DNA of 64,000 nucleotides, taken from assembly GCA_033725935.1 (NCBI GenBank), contig MU867074.1:434001-498000 (forward strand), given 5' to 3'. Source of the DNA: Cladorrhinum sp. PSN259 (Eukaryota; Ascomycota; Sordariomycetes; Sordariales; Podosporaceae). A model generated the notes under the pieces. That model did not search any database. It saw only the letters and a list, made by a program, of their open reading frames with translations, and was not told where the DNA came from. Position 1 is the stretch's first letter. Every line of letters starts with the position of its first letter. Both the position numbers and the translations under genes were made by a program. Positions 36,746 through 48,976 of the stretch are shown here, piece by piece.

Positions 36746-37607
36746 TGCGGTGCCCGAGTTCTGGGAAATTTTACTGTGTTTGCGATGGCTGGCGACGGAT
36801 ATTCAAAATGACGTTGAAATGATGGCCGTGAATTAAGATGGGTTGTTGTGTTGATGTCTGTGTGGCTGACTGGTGTCCGAGCTTCAATTGTCAAGGCCAA
36901 GTCACAATTATACAGTTTTGAGTCTTTGTGTACCATCAACCGAGCAAGTTTTACTTGTATGAGAGAAAAGTTGGCAGGATTTCCAGAATATGATACTTGA
37001 ATAAGTACCTGAAATTGGCAGACCCGATTTATTGACACTCCAGGTCAGAGCCAACTGCACGCCAACTTCCAGTCAACTTTCGCAATCGCTATCTAACTCC
37101 TGCGGCTGGCTTTTCACATTGTTCTCATTGGATTCATCAAATTGTAAGCTACAATACATAATAAGCCAATCCTGATGCACACGGACATTCCCGATAGAAG
37201 CTGAGACCACGTCTCCTGGCACTGATAAGACCAAATCACATGAATGCAAATGGCACAACAGATTTTTGGAACCACCGAAGAGCGTCTTCAATTCTATCGG
37301 ACGGCGCTCCTGTTTCTCGCAAGCCTATCCTCGAACTCCGCACAATTTCAGTGGGTAAAATGAGAGCAAAGAAATCAGACGTTGGCCATGCGAGTGGTAT
37401 AAGACCTTGTGTCTTAAGCCCAGTCAAATTGTCCAGATAGAATCATCAAAAACGCAACCATGAGAGCCCGGAGCTGCAGACTGTCAGCACCCAGGAGATA
37501 TCATATACGACATCCCCTTCTCCTCCCAGAACAGATAAGGATCGTGTGAATTGCTGGTATCAAGCAAACGCCAGGCTCTTCATTCACAACATTAGAGAGG
37601 TAGCCAT
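36746..37607. other. Intergenic: rrn7 promoter and eIF5A 3' flank
   Basis: 862 bp between tandem minus-strand genes. No gene seen. Confidence 0.55.
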
Positions 37608-38469
37608 TTATTTCTGGCCCTCCTTGGCATCGATAGCGGCCTCCTCACCCATGGCAGTCTGAACGGTGACGACTGTATATTCATGTTAGTCTCTCAACAT
37701 CGACAGACATCATCAGTGGTTTCAAGCTTACGGGTCTCCTTCTCCTCCTCTTTGAAAAGCTTGAGAATCTTCTCGCCAACCTCGCCATCGGGAAGCTTGA
37801 CGTCGTCCTTGGGCTCACCCTCGGAAGTCATCATGTTGAGGTAACCATCATCAGCAATGTCGAGCTAGAAATAAACAAATTGTCAGAGCATGTCAAAGTT
37901 TATTCAGCGGGTATATAGACGTACGAGAATGTATTCGTTACGCTTGACAACGGGGACATCCATGTTGTGGGTGGAGGGAGAGAGATCCTCGAGCTTCTTG
38001 CCGGTGAAGATATCGATGGCGACAAGATGGACCTTGGCGTGACCGTGCTTGCCGGTCTTGGAGGTGGACATGTCGACGATCTTGCAAGGGCGGTTCTTGA
38101 TCACGACGAAGCCGTTCTTGCGCAGAGCAGAGCACTGCATGGGGTAGGTGGTCGAGGCACCGGCATCACCGCCGGCCTCCATCTCGAAATCATGGTCCTG
38201 GTGCTGAAAAGCGATATATAGTCAGCATGGTGCTTGCGAGGATTTCATGACGATTCCTGCAGGCGTTGCATCGGCGAGGGTATTGCGCGCGATCTCGATG
38301 CGTGTCTGATCGTGGAGTGCCCTTTGCGCGAAAGGCGAAGACGGGATGCGGGGTGGATTTTTTTGCCGCCCAAGAGCACACACACCACACACACACAATA
38401 GAAGACGCACGAGCACAATGCGATGAACCAAGCTGATGAAGGAATGAAGCAACTCACCTGCTCAGCCAT
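37608..38469 (-). CDS. Translation factor eIF5A
   Basis: eIF5A binds the ribosomal E site and relieves stalling, for example at polyproline; it is the only protein carrying hypusine. Exons 38469-38458 (12 nt, MAEQ), 38203-37925, 37864-37732 and 37672-37608 give 162 residues. The hypusine loop reads TSKTGKHGHAKVH, with the modified Lys at residue 56. The N-terminal SH3-like domain (ALRKNGFVVIKNRPCKIVDMST) and the C-terminal OB fold (FTGKKLEDLSPSTHNMDVP; YLNMMTSEGEPKDDVKLPDG) are complete. Intron 1 is the longest in the gene (254 nt) and carries an interrupted TG/CA repeat (38377-38397). Such a long first intron after four codons suggests a regulatory role (inference). Confidence 0.97.
38377..38397. 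repeat. Interrupted (CA)n repeat inside eIF5A intron 1
   Basis: CA units interrupted by one extra C. On the gene's strand it reads as TG repeats within the 254-nt first intron. Confidence 0.9.
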
Positions 38470-39581
38470 TTTGAAGGATCTTGGAAAAGATGATGAGTTG
38501 TCGAAGAATAACAAAGTAGCCCCAAGAAGATGATTGAGGTGGCTCCGGTGGAAGAAGGTGCAAATCGATGTCTAAGGGGAAGGGCTCAGGTAGGAGGAGG
38601 AATTTGCCAGAGGTTTTGAAGGGCCGGCGGAAAGAAAAAAGGCGGTTTCCCCGCCAAGTACCCCTCCTCACTCGAATGTCCTTGAACACTAAATTTAATT
38701 TGTTGGTGGGCTCGCCCTGTGCTCTCAAAGGTTCAGAGTGGCTTTGCGACCCGTTAGCGTTTCGCTGGGGCCTAGCGCATTTCTAGTAACAAGGTTTTAT
38801 TATTTAAATGTTTCTTTGCCTCTCCTTAGCCACGACACCCTCACCACCTGCCAGGCCACTTGCCACATCTCTCAAGCTTTTTCAGCCTGGTTGAACCTGG
38901 AAACCCTTGTGAAAAAAGGGACTCGGTTACCCCACAACACACGGCCCGTCAAAATTGCCAATGGCAATTGGTCCAATGCTAAAATATTCCATTCAATATT
39001 TTGAACTTTCCACAACGCGAAGTATACTACCGAATTCATGAAGCACAAAAGGTTTTCCGTAGCTCCAGTGTTCCATATCTGGCGGGACTTTGCACCTTAA
39101 CACTGCCACCCAATCGCCCGATCACAAAACCCACCACTTTGTGACCTGTGAGACAATGGAGCTTCTGAACCTTTTCGATCAAACACCCTCGTGCCCCGCC
39201 TTGAATCGTGATGCTTCCGGCTCTTTTAGTCCTATTTAGGAATGGATCAATTCAGAGTTGAGAACCCCGCCTCGGGTTTGTAGCTCAATAACGGGCCAAT
39301 CAACGGCCAGATTATCCAGGTAGTGATCAGCCGCTGATACCAGCTGTAACCAGCTGCAACCAGCTGTTGAACGCGGCTCTCTCCGAAGCCAGCACTGGCC
39401 AGCGCTCAAGGTCCAGTAATCCGCTATCTGCTCAAGCTCCAGGTACCTGACCAACTAAATCCATAGCTCCCTGTTCACAAGTGTTCCGAAGAGGTGCAAG
39501 TTGCGGCGTCGCAGACGCTGGCCATAGCAGCAATCCATGATTGAACTTCATACTTCTGATTTCTTTCCCAACTAACTCACA
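38470..39581. promoter_or_regulatory. Divergent promoter region between eIF5A and vps52
   Basis: 1.1 kb between divergent start codons. It contains the triple CAGCTG repeat at 39341-39370. No gene seen. Confidence 0.5.
39341..39370. repeat. Three tandem 10-bp units each bearing a CAGCTG E-box
   Basis: Units cagctgtaac, cagctgcaac and cagctgttga follow one another with exactly 10 bp spacing, about 215-240 bp upstream of the vps52 start. CAGCTG is a palindromic E-box (CANNTG) of the kind bound by basic helix-loop-helix proteins. One-helical-turn spacing would place the sites on one face of DNA. Function is inferred only. Confidence 0.5.
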
Positions 39582-41707
39582 ATGTGGCTTGATCGACTTG
39601 CAGGACAGCATACGGGAGGCACTCCGCCGCCATTGAACGCCCGTTCGTCACCGCTCCCCCGGCGAACATCGAGTGGCATCAGTCCATATATGACGTCGCA
39701 AAGACCGGGCATTTCTCCCAGAGGTTCCTCGTTATCTTTAGTATCCAACGATTCTTCGGCTTCATCGCTCCTTGCATCCTCAAAACGCGCCAATGGATCT
39801 GCATTGAAGCAATCCACAACGGTCGATAATGCTGCCGACCCGGAAGAGGTTCTTGCGAGAATACTAGGCCCGTTGGTGGACAATGGCAGGGATGCAAGCT
39901 TGGAGGAACACGACTCAGTCAGGATAACTGAGGAGGATCTGGCTCTTGACTTTGATTTTGGAGGTTTGAGTCTGCAAGAGCTGGCAGAAGGCGATTTCGC
40001 CGAGCAACAGGGCCTAGACACTTACAGGCCGCAGACGGTGGAAGATTGTATGTTTTCCCAAGCCACCGCGGCTTGCTATTTCTTTACTTATAGCTTTGAA
40101 TTAGTTGAACGAGATAAAGCCAAATTCGAAGAGCTTCATCGGTCCATTCGAGCGTGCGATGACATCCTGAACTCTGTCGAGACGAACCTGACCAGCTTTC
40201 GTAATGACTTGGCCGCTGTGTCCGCCGATATCGAGAGCCTTCAAGCCAGATCCACAGCGTTGAACGTCAGGTTAGAAAACCGGAAAGCCGTCGAGAAAGC
40301 ATTAGGCCCCATCGTTGAAGAGCTGAGCGTGTCACCAACGGTAGTTTCGAAGATCGCAGAAGGCCACATTGACGAGGCATGGGTGAAAGTCTTGGCGGAT
40401 TTGGACAAGAGAGTGGCAGCCCATAAGAAGAATGCGCAGTCATCGCAACAGAGCAAGGCACTGGCTGATATTGGACCATTACTAGAAAAGTTGGTTCAGA
40501 AGGTATGTGTTTAACATTAACATTCTAGGAGTGTGTACTGTGTCACTAACAGCTTCAGGCTGTCGAGCGGATACGAGATTTCCTTGTTGCCCAGATAAAG
40601 GCGTTGAGATCACCCAACATCAACGCACAAATAATCCAACAGCAAAACTTCCTTAAATTCAAGGATCTGTTCTCCTTCCTAAACCGACATCAGCCCGTTC
40701 TTGCCGGCGAAATATGCCAAGCATACCTCAATACCATGCGATGGTACTATTTAAATCAGTTCAGCCGTTATGAAAAGTCATTGGAGAAGCTGAAGCTGCA
40801 TATTCTCGATAAAAACGATGTACTTGGGCACGAGGACACATCTAGGAGAACAGCAGTTCTCTCGAGCTCAAAGCTTGCAGGCCCGCCGCACGATGCCTTC
40901 AATTTAGGGAGGAGAATCGACGTCTTGAGAACCCAGAATCAGCTTGCTATCTCCTCATACCTCGCCGAGGAGGACCAATCGACGCATTACCTCGAAGTTC
41001 CATTTAGAAACTTCAACCTAGCTCTCGTCGACAATGCTACGGCAGAGTATACCTTCTTGGCCGCCTTCTTCTGCCCTGCTCTCTCCTTCGCGGCCATATC
41101 CCGCCACTTCAACTACATCTTTGAGACTACCTTTGCCGTGGGCCATGCCCTGACGAAGCAGCTGGTAGCTGATACATACGATGGGCTCGGTATACTTCTC
41201 TGTGTCCGTCTCAACCAGCACTTCGCCTTTGAGCTTCAACGTCGCCGTGTCCCTGCCGCGGATAACTACATCAACGGCACGGCTATGGCTTTATGGCCCC
41301 GACTACAAAGTATCATGGACGCTCACTGTGAATCAGTCAAAATACTAACAGCCGCTCTTCCTACACGCGCTGTATCAGCTGCCAGCGCCAAGGCTGCCTC
41401 CGCAGCTCCCCACGTCGTTACTCAGCGATTTGGGCAGCTGCTTCACGGCATTCTGGCACTGAGTGCAGAAGCAGGCGATGATGAACCCGTGGTGGCCAGT
41501 CTGCGCCGGTTACGGACCGAGGTTGAGACTTTCTTGGTTAAAGCGGGACAGGCATCGTTTGGAGCTGATACGAGGAAGAGGGAGAGGTTCTTGTATAATA
41601 ACTATAGTTTGATTCTGACTATCATCAGTGACGTGGGAGGCAAGCTGGCTTCGGAGCAGCAAGAGTACTTGGAACTGTTGAAGGGGAGGTATCAGGAGGC
41701 TGCGTAG
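39582..41707 (+). CDS. VPS52: GARP complex subunit Vps52
   Basis: Subunit of the Golgi-associated retrograde protein tethering complex, which captures endosome-derived vesicles at the trans-Golgi. Exons 39582-40047, 40105-40502 and 40559-41707 give 670 residues. The first intron (40048-40104, 57 nt) has no stop and is a multiple of three; splicing it restores VEDFERDKAKFEELHRSIR, which matches the Vps52 family, whereas retention inserts 19 foreign residues. The N-terminal 95 residues are disordered and Ser-rich. Coiled-coil and helical regions follow (IRACDDILNSVETNL). The conserved core includes INAQIIQQQNFLKFKDLF, LNTMRWYYLNQFSRYEKSL and FRNFNLALVDNATAEYTF. Identity is confident. Confidence 0.93.
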
Positions 41708-42145
41708 ATTAGTGAGAATAAAGGTAAAAGTACAGAGCGAGGGCACTAGAGGTTTAACGTGGAGCTGAGGGAGGTAAAAATGGGTATAAACTAGTAGTAC
41801 TGTAGCAGAGCAGATGGGGAGTCATGTGGTGTTCCTGATGGTTCAGATTGTAGCATGATACCAGGGCGTCATAGCAGACAGCTACCATATTTGTGGTTTG
41901 CCTCAACATCAGACTACTCTACCTTGTTGGTTACCCCCCGTGGTTTTATGCCTTCACCGATTTTTGATTCCAGATCGCAACCAAAACGTACAAGTCTACC
42001 GGAAACGCCCATATCCTAGTAATTTTAGTTGCAAGCGTTCTAGATAACGCAAATATTGCAACACTTCTCTGTAATAGTCAAAATAGCAAAAACGATACGA
42101 AAGAACTCTAAAAAAGAAAGAATAAATAAGTGGTCAAAGATCTAC
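41708..42145. other. Intergenic between convergent genes
   Basis: 438 bp between the 3' ends of vps52 and the TBC gene. No gene seen. Confidence 0.55.
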
Positions 42146-43488
42146 CTACCTCCACCACCACGCCCTCAAGATCTCCGTCACATATCCCAGCGGCCCTCCT
42201 CTGTCACCAAGCAGCTGGTGTCCCCCACCATACCTCCTCAACAACACAGCCAACACACCCACCACGACTGTCAGTCCCACATTTCTCATCGGTCTTCTAT
42301 AAGCCCACAGTACCTTTATGGCTTTATCCCTTTTCTCCTTCCACTCCAACTCCCTAACTTGCTTTTGAAAGAACTCTTCCCCTTCTTCGATCTTCCATTG
42401 CACTCCGCTGCGCCCAGTCTTAAGCACGCTCCACCTGCTGATCCTCTTCCATTGCGGTAACCTCTCGGGGGGGAACTCCTTCATTAAACTCACTGCATCT
42501 CTTATCAGACCTTCTATGTCTAGAGGATTAGGCAGTTTGCTCAGTATGCTGTGGAGCATTTCCGGTTCATCGAAAGGAATATCTAATAATTCCTCTCGAC
42601 GGGAGCGGACGATAGCTGCGAATAAGTAGATTGTGAAGACTGGTTCTTTGGATAGTAACACATCGAAAAGGCGGGTGATTTCTCCGAGAGTGGTAATGTC
42701 GTGCGCGTACATTGTTAAGGTGCCTGACAAGGCGAAGAATGGTTCGGTAGAGGAGAGGTGCTGCCATAGTGGTGGATCTGAGAGGCGGAGGATGTCTGGT
42801 AGAAGGCGAAGCTGAGATATGGCGGGTGAAAGAGAGGGGAGCATGAAGTCCCTGATACGGAGGAGGGACAGATGGGATAGTGCTGGGTATCGGGTTGATG
42901 GTGGGAGGACCAAGAGTAAGACTTGGGAGATGTCGTGGTATCCTTGGAAGTAGGAGAGTTGAGAGTGGTGACGGAGAGTTGAGAGGATTAGTGTCGAGAG
43001 CTGGGTTTTTTGAAGGTTGAGGAGGGCTTCATTGTCATCTGGGATGGAAAGTTAATATAAGGTGTGTGTGTGAAGGGGAAATGAGGAAAGGGACGTACGG
43101 TTGGGATAGTAGACGAAGGCACGGTTAACGTCTAATTGGACTTGGTCTTCGTCTTTATGGCGGGGAAGAGATTTCCAGGAGTCTTCTGAATCGTTTTCTG
43201 TTTTCTCGGGACTGAGGCCGAGGAGAATTGGCCCTGGGGTGAGAGTTAGTTTGGTGCTCTGAGCGAAACGTGGAAACGAATAAGACGCCACCTACATGCT
43301 TCTTGCCGAATAGTATCTGTCAGGAACCCTCCTGGTGATTCCGCCAGAGATGCCAAGGCCTCTAGATCTCTTGATTGGCATGCTTGAAGGATGGCCGTTT
43401 CCTTCTGTTTCAGTGCCCCCTCTTGAGGATCGGGTAGCTTTTGGCTAAGAGGTCCCTCTATGGGACTTTCCGGTTTCTCCGTCATCAT
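42146..43488 (-). CDS. TBC-domain RabGAP, Gyp10/TBC1D20 type, tail-anchored
   Basis: GTPase-activating protein for Rab GTPases; the TBC1D20/Gyp10 group is anchored in ER or Golgi membranes and acts on Rab1/Ypt1-type Rabs. Exons 43488-43296, 43233-43099 and 43038-42146 give 406 residues. The TBC start EAWPILLGLSP is restored only after splicing intron 1. The catalytic Arg finger is VQLDVNRAFVYYP, and the Gln finger is SYFQGYHDI. Further TBC helices include IRDFMLPSLSPAISQL and LSSTEPFFALSGTLTMYAHD, with LFDVLLSKEPVF near the end. A hydrophobic helix close to the C-terminus (NVGLTVVVGVLAVLL) is a tail anchor. Two adjacent Mets at the start are both possible. Confidence 0.9.
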
Positions 43489-44848
43489 TCCGTCAATCTT
43501 CTCGTTTCTCTGTAAAGCTAGGCTAATAGTAACCTAGTTGTTGTGTCGTTACGGTAGAATGAAATGAGAAAAAAAGAATGTAAAAAGTGACAGATACGCT
43601 TTTGGTGAGACAAAAGCAAGGAGGTTTGACTTTGTGGGACAAATAGCCAATTAAATGATCCTACATCCCTGTCTTGGGTTCTGCATACGGAAGATCACAA
43701 TAGCTTCAGCAGCGACCAGTTGTGAGTTGGCGATGAGGTGTTGTTTCAATCTGTCGGTAGATTCCAGATTTAATGATACCCAAAACGGACGGATCTAAGA
43801 TGCCAGCAGCAGCAACCCGCCTATTAGTCTAGCGTGGGTGACGTGCGCCAGCAAACAGTCCGGGAGTCTTGACCTCCAGCGCCCTTTTCTCGTTTAGTGA
43901 CGTACATCTACCTCACCAGCTCCCGATAATTTGTCGTCTTTTCGATCCATTCAGTCTCATAAGCCAAGATGCAGCCTGCAAGATCACGAATTCTGCCCAA
44001 TAGCTCGCCCGACCGGTGTGTGTGGGCCGTAAACATGCCATGCAGCTCTGGGATTTCTCTGCCAAGCCCGGTTTATCACCACCCAAAATGGGCTGAGGAC
44101 TCGAGCAAATGTGATGTATCAACATTGACCATGTACAGTGGGTAATCCGTCCCGAGAGCCCAGGAGAAGTCACACCTCCCCCGAGCGGTCATGTTGATCA
44201 GGGTCCTTGTACGGATAATTCCCGATATCGTCCATTTCAAGTAGTGTATCACTTGTATGTATGTAGTGTAGCACGCAAGCAGTGACAACACCCGCCTCAG
44301 GATTACAACACTTCCCCAATCCCCATGCGGGCCCACGCAAATGATGGGAGGCAGTTCTGCCCATAAAACGCTCTGTAGAAATGGATCAAATCACGACCTT
44401 TATTTTTGAGGTGCGCAATGAAGAGCATCGAGTGGCATGGAAGGGTTCCGAATTTGGTGGGAGGGAGGGACGGGATGGGTGAGGGGAGGAAGTTGCATCT
44501 GCAGCGATCCAAAGTTGGCTTTGCTGATTCCCCACGCTGATCAACCTGCATTCAACTTCGAATCTGAATCGTCCCGGTCTCCCTCAACCACAGGCACCTC
44601 TCTACCTACCTGGGTGCTGGACACCGCTTAGGAAACTACCGGCTTGTTTCATAGAAACAAGTACCAACATAAATTTCATCTGCCGCGACCTGCATGTCAT
44701 TGTCACTTTAACCTCCCAATAAAATCCCCATCGTTCGATTTTCACGACACCGCGACATCGATCTGTCCGTCCATTAATACCGGGGCCACACTCGCCCAGG
44801 TTTTAGTTGCTCCGTCGGGATTTTTTTCTTTCCAAGAAATCGTTCAAC
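43489..44848. promoter_or_regulatory. Divergent promoter region, TBC gene and MMS1_N-like gene
   Basis: 1.36 kb between divergent starts. Short ORFs of 60-86 codons on both strands have no recognisable features. No gene supported. Confidence 0.5.
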
Positions 44849-47800
44849 ATGGCACTCCAGACCACTGTGTTTAGAGATGGGGCATGGGTGACCGAAACCG
44901 TCAGCCTCCAATCTATTATCAAGGCCCATGCCCCCAGCAACCAAACAAGGCCTACTGTTGCAGCCGCACCACGTTGTGGCCTGCTTACAAAGACGGCCAT
45001 CGAGAGCTCCAAGGTTAATCAAATATTGCCTGTCAAACTCAGATCGCCTCTACATAATGATGTTGCCTTCATCGGGGTGCGTATGAGCCTTCACTTGATC
45101 ATAAAAGGCTTCGAGCTAACTCATGTCATGCATGTAGGAACACTTCGTCCAAGTCTATCAGCTGCGTAGAGATGGACGCCTCAAGGAGATCATCAGGAAA
45201 ACCGATTTTGGATGTCGGATACGCAATGCATGCGTGGTTGGACCTCCTGACATCAAGAGTTTTGATGAAGTCCAAGTCGACGCCCTCGCACCCATCATTA
45301 AACCGGACCCAGACTTGCCTTTCCCAGCCATCCAATCTCGACTACCACCCCAGCTCCTGATGGTCGCGCTAGAGAATGGGGATGTTGTCTTTTTATTTGT
45401 TCGTTCGGGCTCGGACGGCAGACTGGAGTTTGTTGTCGAACGCTTCCAGAACCCCCGGGCTTCTCCAAAACTGGGCTTCCGCGCAGCTATTGACCCCAGC
45501 TTCCATTACATGGTCCTTACCTGCCCCGAGGACTACTTTGTAGTTTATGAGCTGGAATCACGACAGCAGCTTGAGCAAAGGTACGCTAGAGGTGAGCCCC
45601 TGAGACCCGTCAGGTTCTCTCGCAGCCGTTCTGTGCAGGGAGTCATCCAAAATGTTGCCTTCCTATATCCAAGGGCAGCCGACAAACATCACATCATTCT
45701 GCTCCTCATCATTGTCAACAATGAAAAATCAAAAATGGTGATCTACGAATGGACAACGGGAGAAGACCTAACAGGCGTTCTTTCCGAATCTAAGAGGGGC
45801 CATCGTATTCCTCACGAAAATAGGATGCCTTTATTACTCGTTCCTTTAACCGTTAGGTCAGCCTTCATCGCGGTATCGGCTGATCAAATTTCGGTATGCA
45901 CCGAGTGCTTGCATGGCCCGCCAAACTTCGAGACGATTGACTTGGAGCTGGAACCGCCGACCTCCCACCACAATGGGTCGGGTATGCCACTCTGGACCTC
46001 GTGGACGAGGCCGTCTAGACTTGAATCTTTTTTTGAAAGACGAGATTCCTTCTTCCTAGCTAGGGAAGATGGCGTTGTGATTTATATTGAGGCTGATGAC
46101 GAAAGTCTCATCAACCGCAGCACACTGGTCCAAAGGTTTGAGGCTAGTATTTCGGCCTGTGCAAGCATCGGTGACCAGCACGCAGATGTGCTCATCTTGG
46201 GCGGCGACTCGGGACCCGGAAGTGTTTGGAGGGTATGAGAATTCCAACAGTCCTAATTTATTTCGTTGATAATGCTAACTCCCTGCTCAGGCCCCTGCTC
46301 GTAAGGAAATCAAGCAGATTGGCGTCTTGCCAAATTGGTCGCCGGTGGTCGATTTCACAACTACATATCATGGGTGTGAGAAGGAAAAGCCTAACAAAAC
46401 CAAGGGAACAGGGCAGCTTCAGAAACCTGATCGGATATTCGCTACTTGTGAAAACGGAAAGGAAGGTTCAATCACCGAATACAGATACGGAAAGAAAGCC
46501 TCTATTGGACTAACCATCGAAGCCCTGCCTGGCATGAGCGATACCTGGATTTTCCCATCCCGCGGATTGGTGTCGGCCCATAGTTACTGTGTGCTGCTCT
46601 CCGAGCCCGCTGGTTCCGCAATCCTTTCGTTGAGCCATGATCTCAATGCTATCGAGCCACTGGACCCTGAGTCTGTTCCATATGACTTGGACGGACCCAC
46701 CCTGGCGTTCACAGATTCCGATCGTCTGACAGTTCAAGTCACCACTGGATCTGTAGTTCTCGCCAGTGGGAGTAGAAGGTGAGAGAAACGACAAAGTTGA
46801 TTCCTTTTCACCAGCCACTGACCTGGTAAATTCGACAGTGCTCGATACGTACATAGTAGCTTCGAGTGTTTCACTGGCGCCATAGTGTTGGATGCCTACG
46901 TCGTAGACGAGTGTGTTGCTATTTCGGCTCATATTGAAAGCGTATTCAGCATTTTCATCTTCAAGATTGATCAACCCAGACTCGAGCTCTCTCATGTGAG
47001 AACGATCAAGGCCCGTGGGGAGGTAACATGCCTATCGATCACTACAGACTTCACTCTATTGACTGGCATTTGGGATGGTTCGGAGCCTTTGATAGGTCGT
47101 TGCTCGTTGGGCCAACAGGGCCCGAATGAGATTGCAACCCAACCTCTTCAGGAATGTGAGTGTTTCGCTCTCGCAATGGATGTTCGACTCGAATGCTGAC
47201 TTTGAACCAGTGTTAGCGGATCAGAACCGGGCAACTAACCTATCAACTCACTCTGACATTGAAAGCATTGGAAGCATTGTCTCTACCCAGGGAATGATTT
47301 TCCTCGGGACGAGGAGTGGCGAGCTGATTAGCCTGGTTGAAGATGATAGTGCTTTTAGGCTCGTAGGCTACGAGAAGTTCGGAACGACGCCTGTCACCCT
47401 GACCTGCAGTTGCCTCAAAGACAGAGCAACCCCCATCCTGTTACTTACTTGCGATAACAACCTGGTCTCTATCAATACCGATCTTAATTACGAGCTAACT
47501 GCCAAATCCCGAGTGTGGCCAATTGATTACGACAATCCAGGGGCCCCGCCTTTGCCTGTCCATCATGCTAGAGCCGTTGACATCCGGTCAGAAGCTGGCG
47601 AGCCTCAAATCCTGATTATCTCAGGAGCGACCCTGGTCCTTACAGAGCTAGAATCTGTCTCGGGACCTGTGCAGCGGAGCATTCGCCTCAACGCGACCCC
47701 AACCAAGATCATGTACTCGCACTTCCTCCAGTGCTTAGTTGTTGCGGTCCACAAAGACAACATACCGAGCCTGTTGTTCGTTGATCCGAACACTGGGGAG

Positions 47801-48976
47801 GATCTCTCAAAGCCGGTCGATTCGAATCAAGAACCCGTTGAGTTTATTTCTGGGCTAGGGAAACCAGGCGACAGAATACTCTGTTTGAACGAATGGAGAT
47901 TCATGAAAGAAGGGAAAACGTTCTATTACCTGATTGTCGGCACACGAAATGGCCACATCGTGGTAATATCCTCTCAGAAAGAACCATCTCGGGAGGCGTC
48001 AATACCAACAAGAATCCGGTATTCGATGAGGTGGAAAAAAGACCTTCTACGGCCGATCTACTCTGTCCTCGGCTTCGCTGAAGGGTTTGTTTACTGCTGT
48101 GGCCAGAAACTTAGCTGGGAACTGGTTGAGGAGTCTTCAAAGAGGCTATTCACGCTCAAATCATTTGAGTTAGAGTCGCCAGCCACAAGTCTCAAAATAT
48201 CCAACAATAAGTTGCTGGCGATGACGAACAGGGATTCGCTTGTGGTTCTTGACCACATTAGGGAAGATGATCGACAAGAGACAACTTTTTATAACACGGA
48301 CCCACGAAGGCATAGAGGGGGCGACTTCGTCGAGATCACTAGCCCGGAAATCTGCAAAGGGGGTAAGGGTAGTTTGGTGCTAGTATCAGACATAGAATGC
48401 CAGATCGAGTCTTTTTGGATTCCATGGCAGACACTGGATGCAGAGTTTGAGGCCGTCCTCAGCGCATCACTTTGTGCGTCAGTGAGGAAGTTCCAAGTGG
48501 CGAGGACACGACCCGCATGGGAGGGCAACCACCGAATCCCAAGGTTCGGTAAGTTGCGGAGTTCAGAGGATGGTGCTGAATTACTCGGAATTTCTCTCAA
48601 CGGGTCTATGTACCACTTCACACTACTCAGTATCGATACCTGGAGATTCTTGCGATTTCTTCAGAATCTTGCTCTCGCAAATGAAGAGCTATCCCCTCCT
48701 TCTCAACATCGCGATGTCATCGCTCGCGACCCAGAACCTAGGTTAGACAAGGGTTCTGAGATGCAAGTTGATGGGGATCTCTTGGAGCGTGTCTTAGCCA
48801 AGGGTGAGCTGGCGAGATTGGTATCCAAGCCGCAGTTCCTGTTGCGGTTCATGGAGCTCCTGGAGGAAATTGATGATGGCCGCCACACAACAGGGTTCTC
48901 TGTTGAAAATGATGGCGAGCGTTACTTGAAGCTCGGATATGATATACTGGATTACTTTTTGCGGCCGGTTATCTAG
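44849..48976 (+). CDS. Large MMS1_N/CPSF-A-like beta-propeller protein (DDB1/SF3B3 superfamily)
   Basis: Exons 44849-45076, 45138-46232, 46291-46778, 46839-47155 and 47211-48976 give 1297 residues. Every junction is in frame with GT..AG introns of 50-61 nt. The protein lacks a signal peptide or membrane helix. Its text is beta-rich throughout, with propeller-type blade repeats (LLMVALENGDVVFLFVR; DYFVVYELESRQQLEQRY; MIFLGTRSGELISLVED; YYLIVGTRNGHIVVIS). Size and layout fit the superfamily of DDB1, CPSF160 and SF3B3, and fungal proteins described as having an Mms1 N-terminal domain. It is clearly more divergent than true DDB1 or Rse1. Likely a scaffold or adaptor; a role in ubiquitin ligase or RNA processing complexes is possible but not shown by sequence. 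Confidence 0.75.

Noticed and set aside
40048..40093. 46-nt alternative intron in vps52 using the first AG
   Set aside because: It shifts the frame into an immediate stop; the 57-nt version keeps frame and restores family text.
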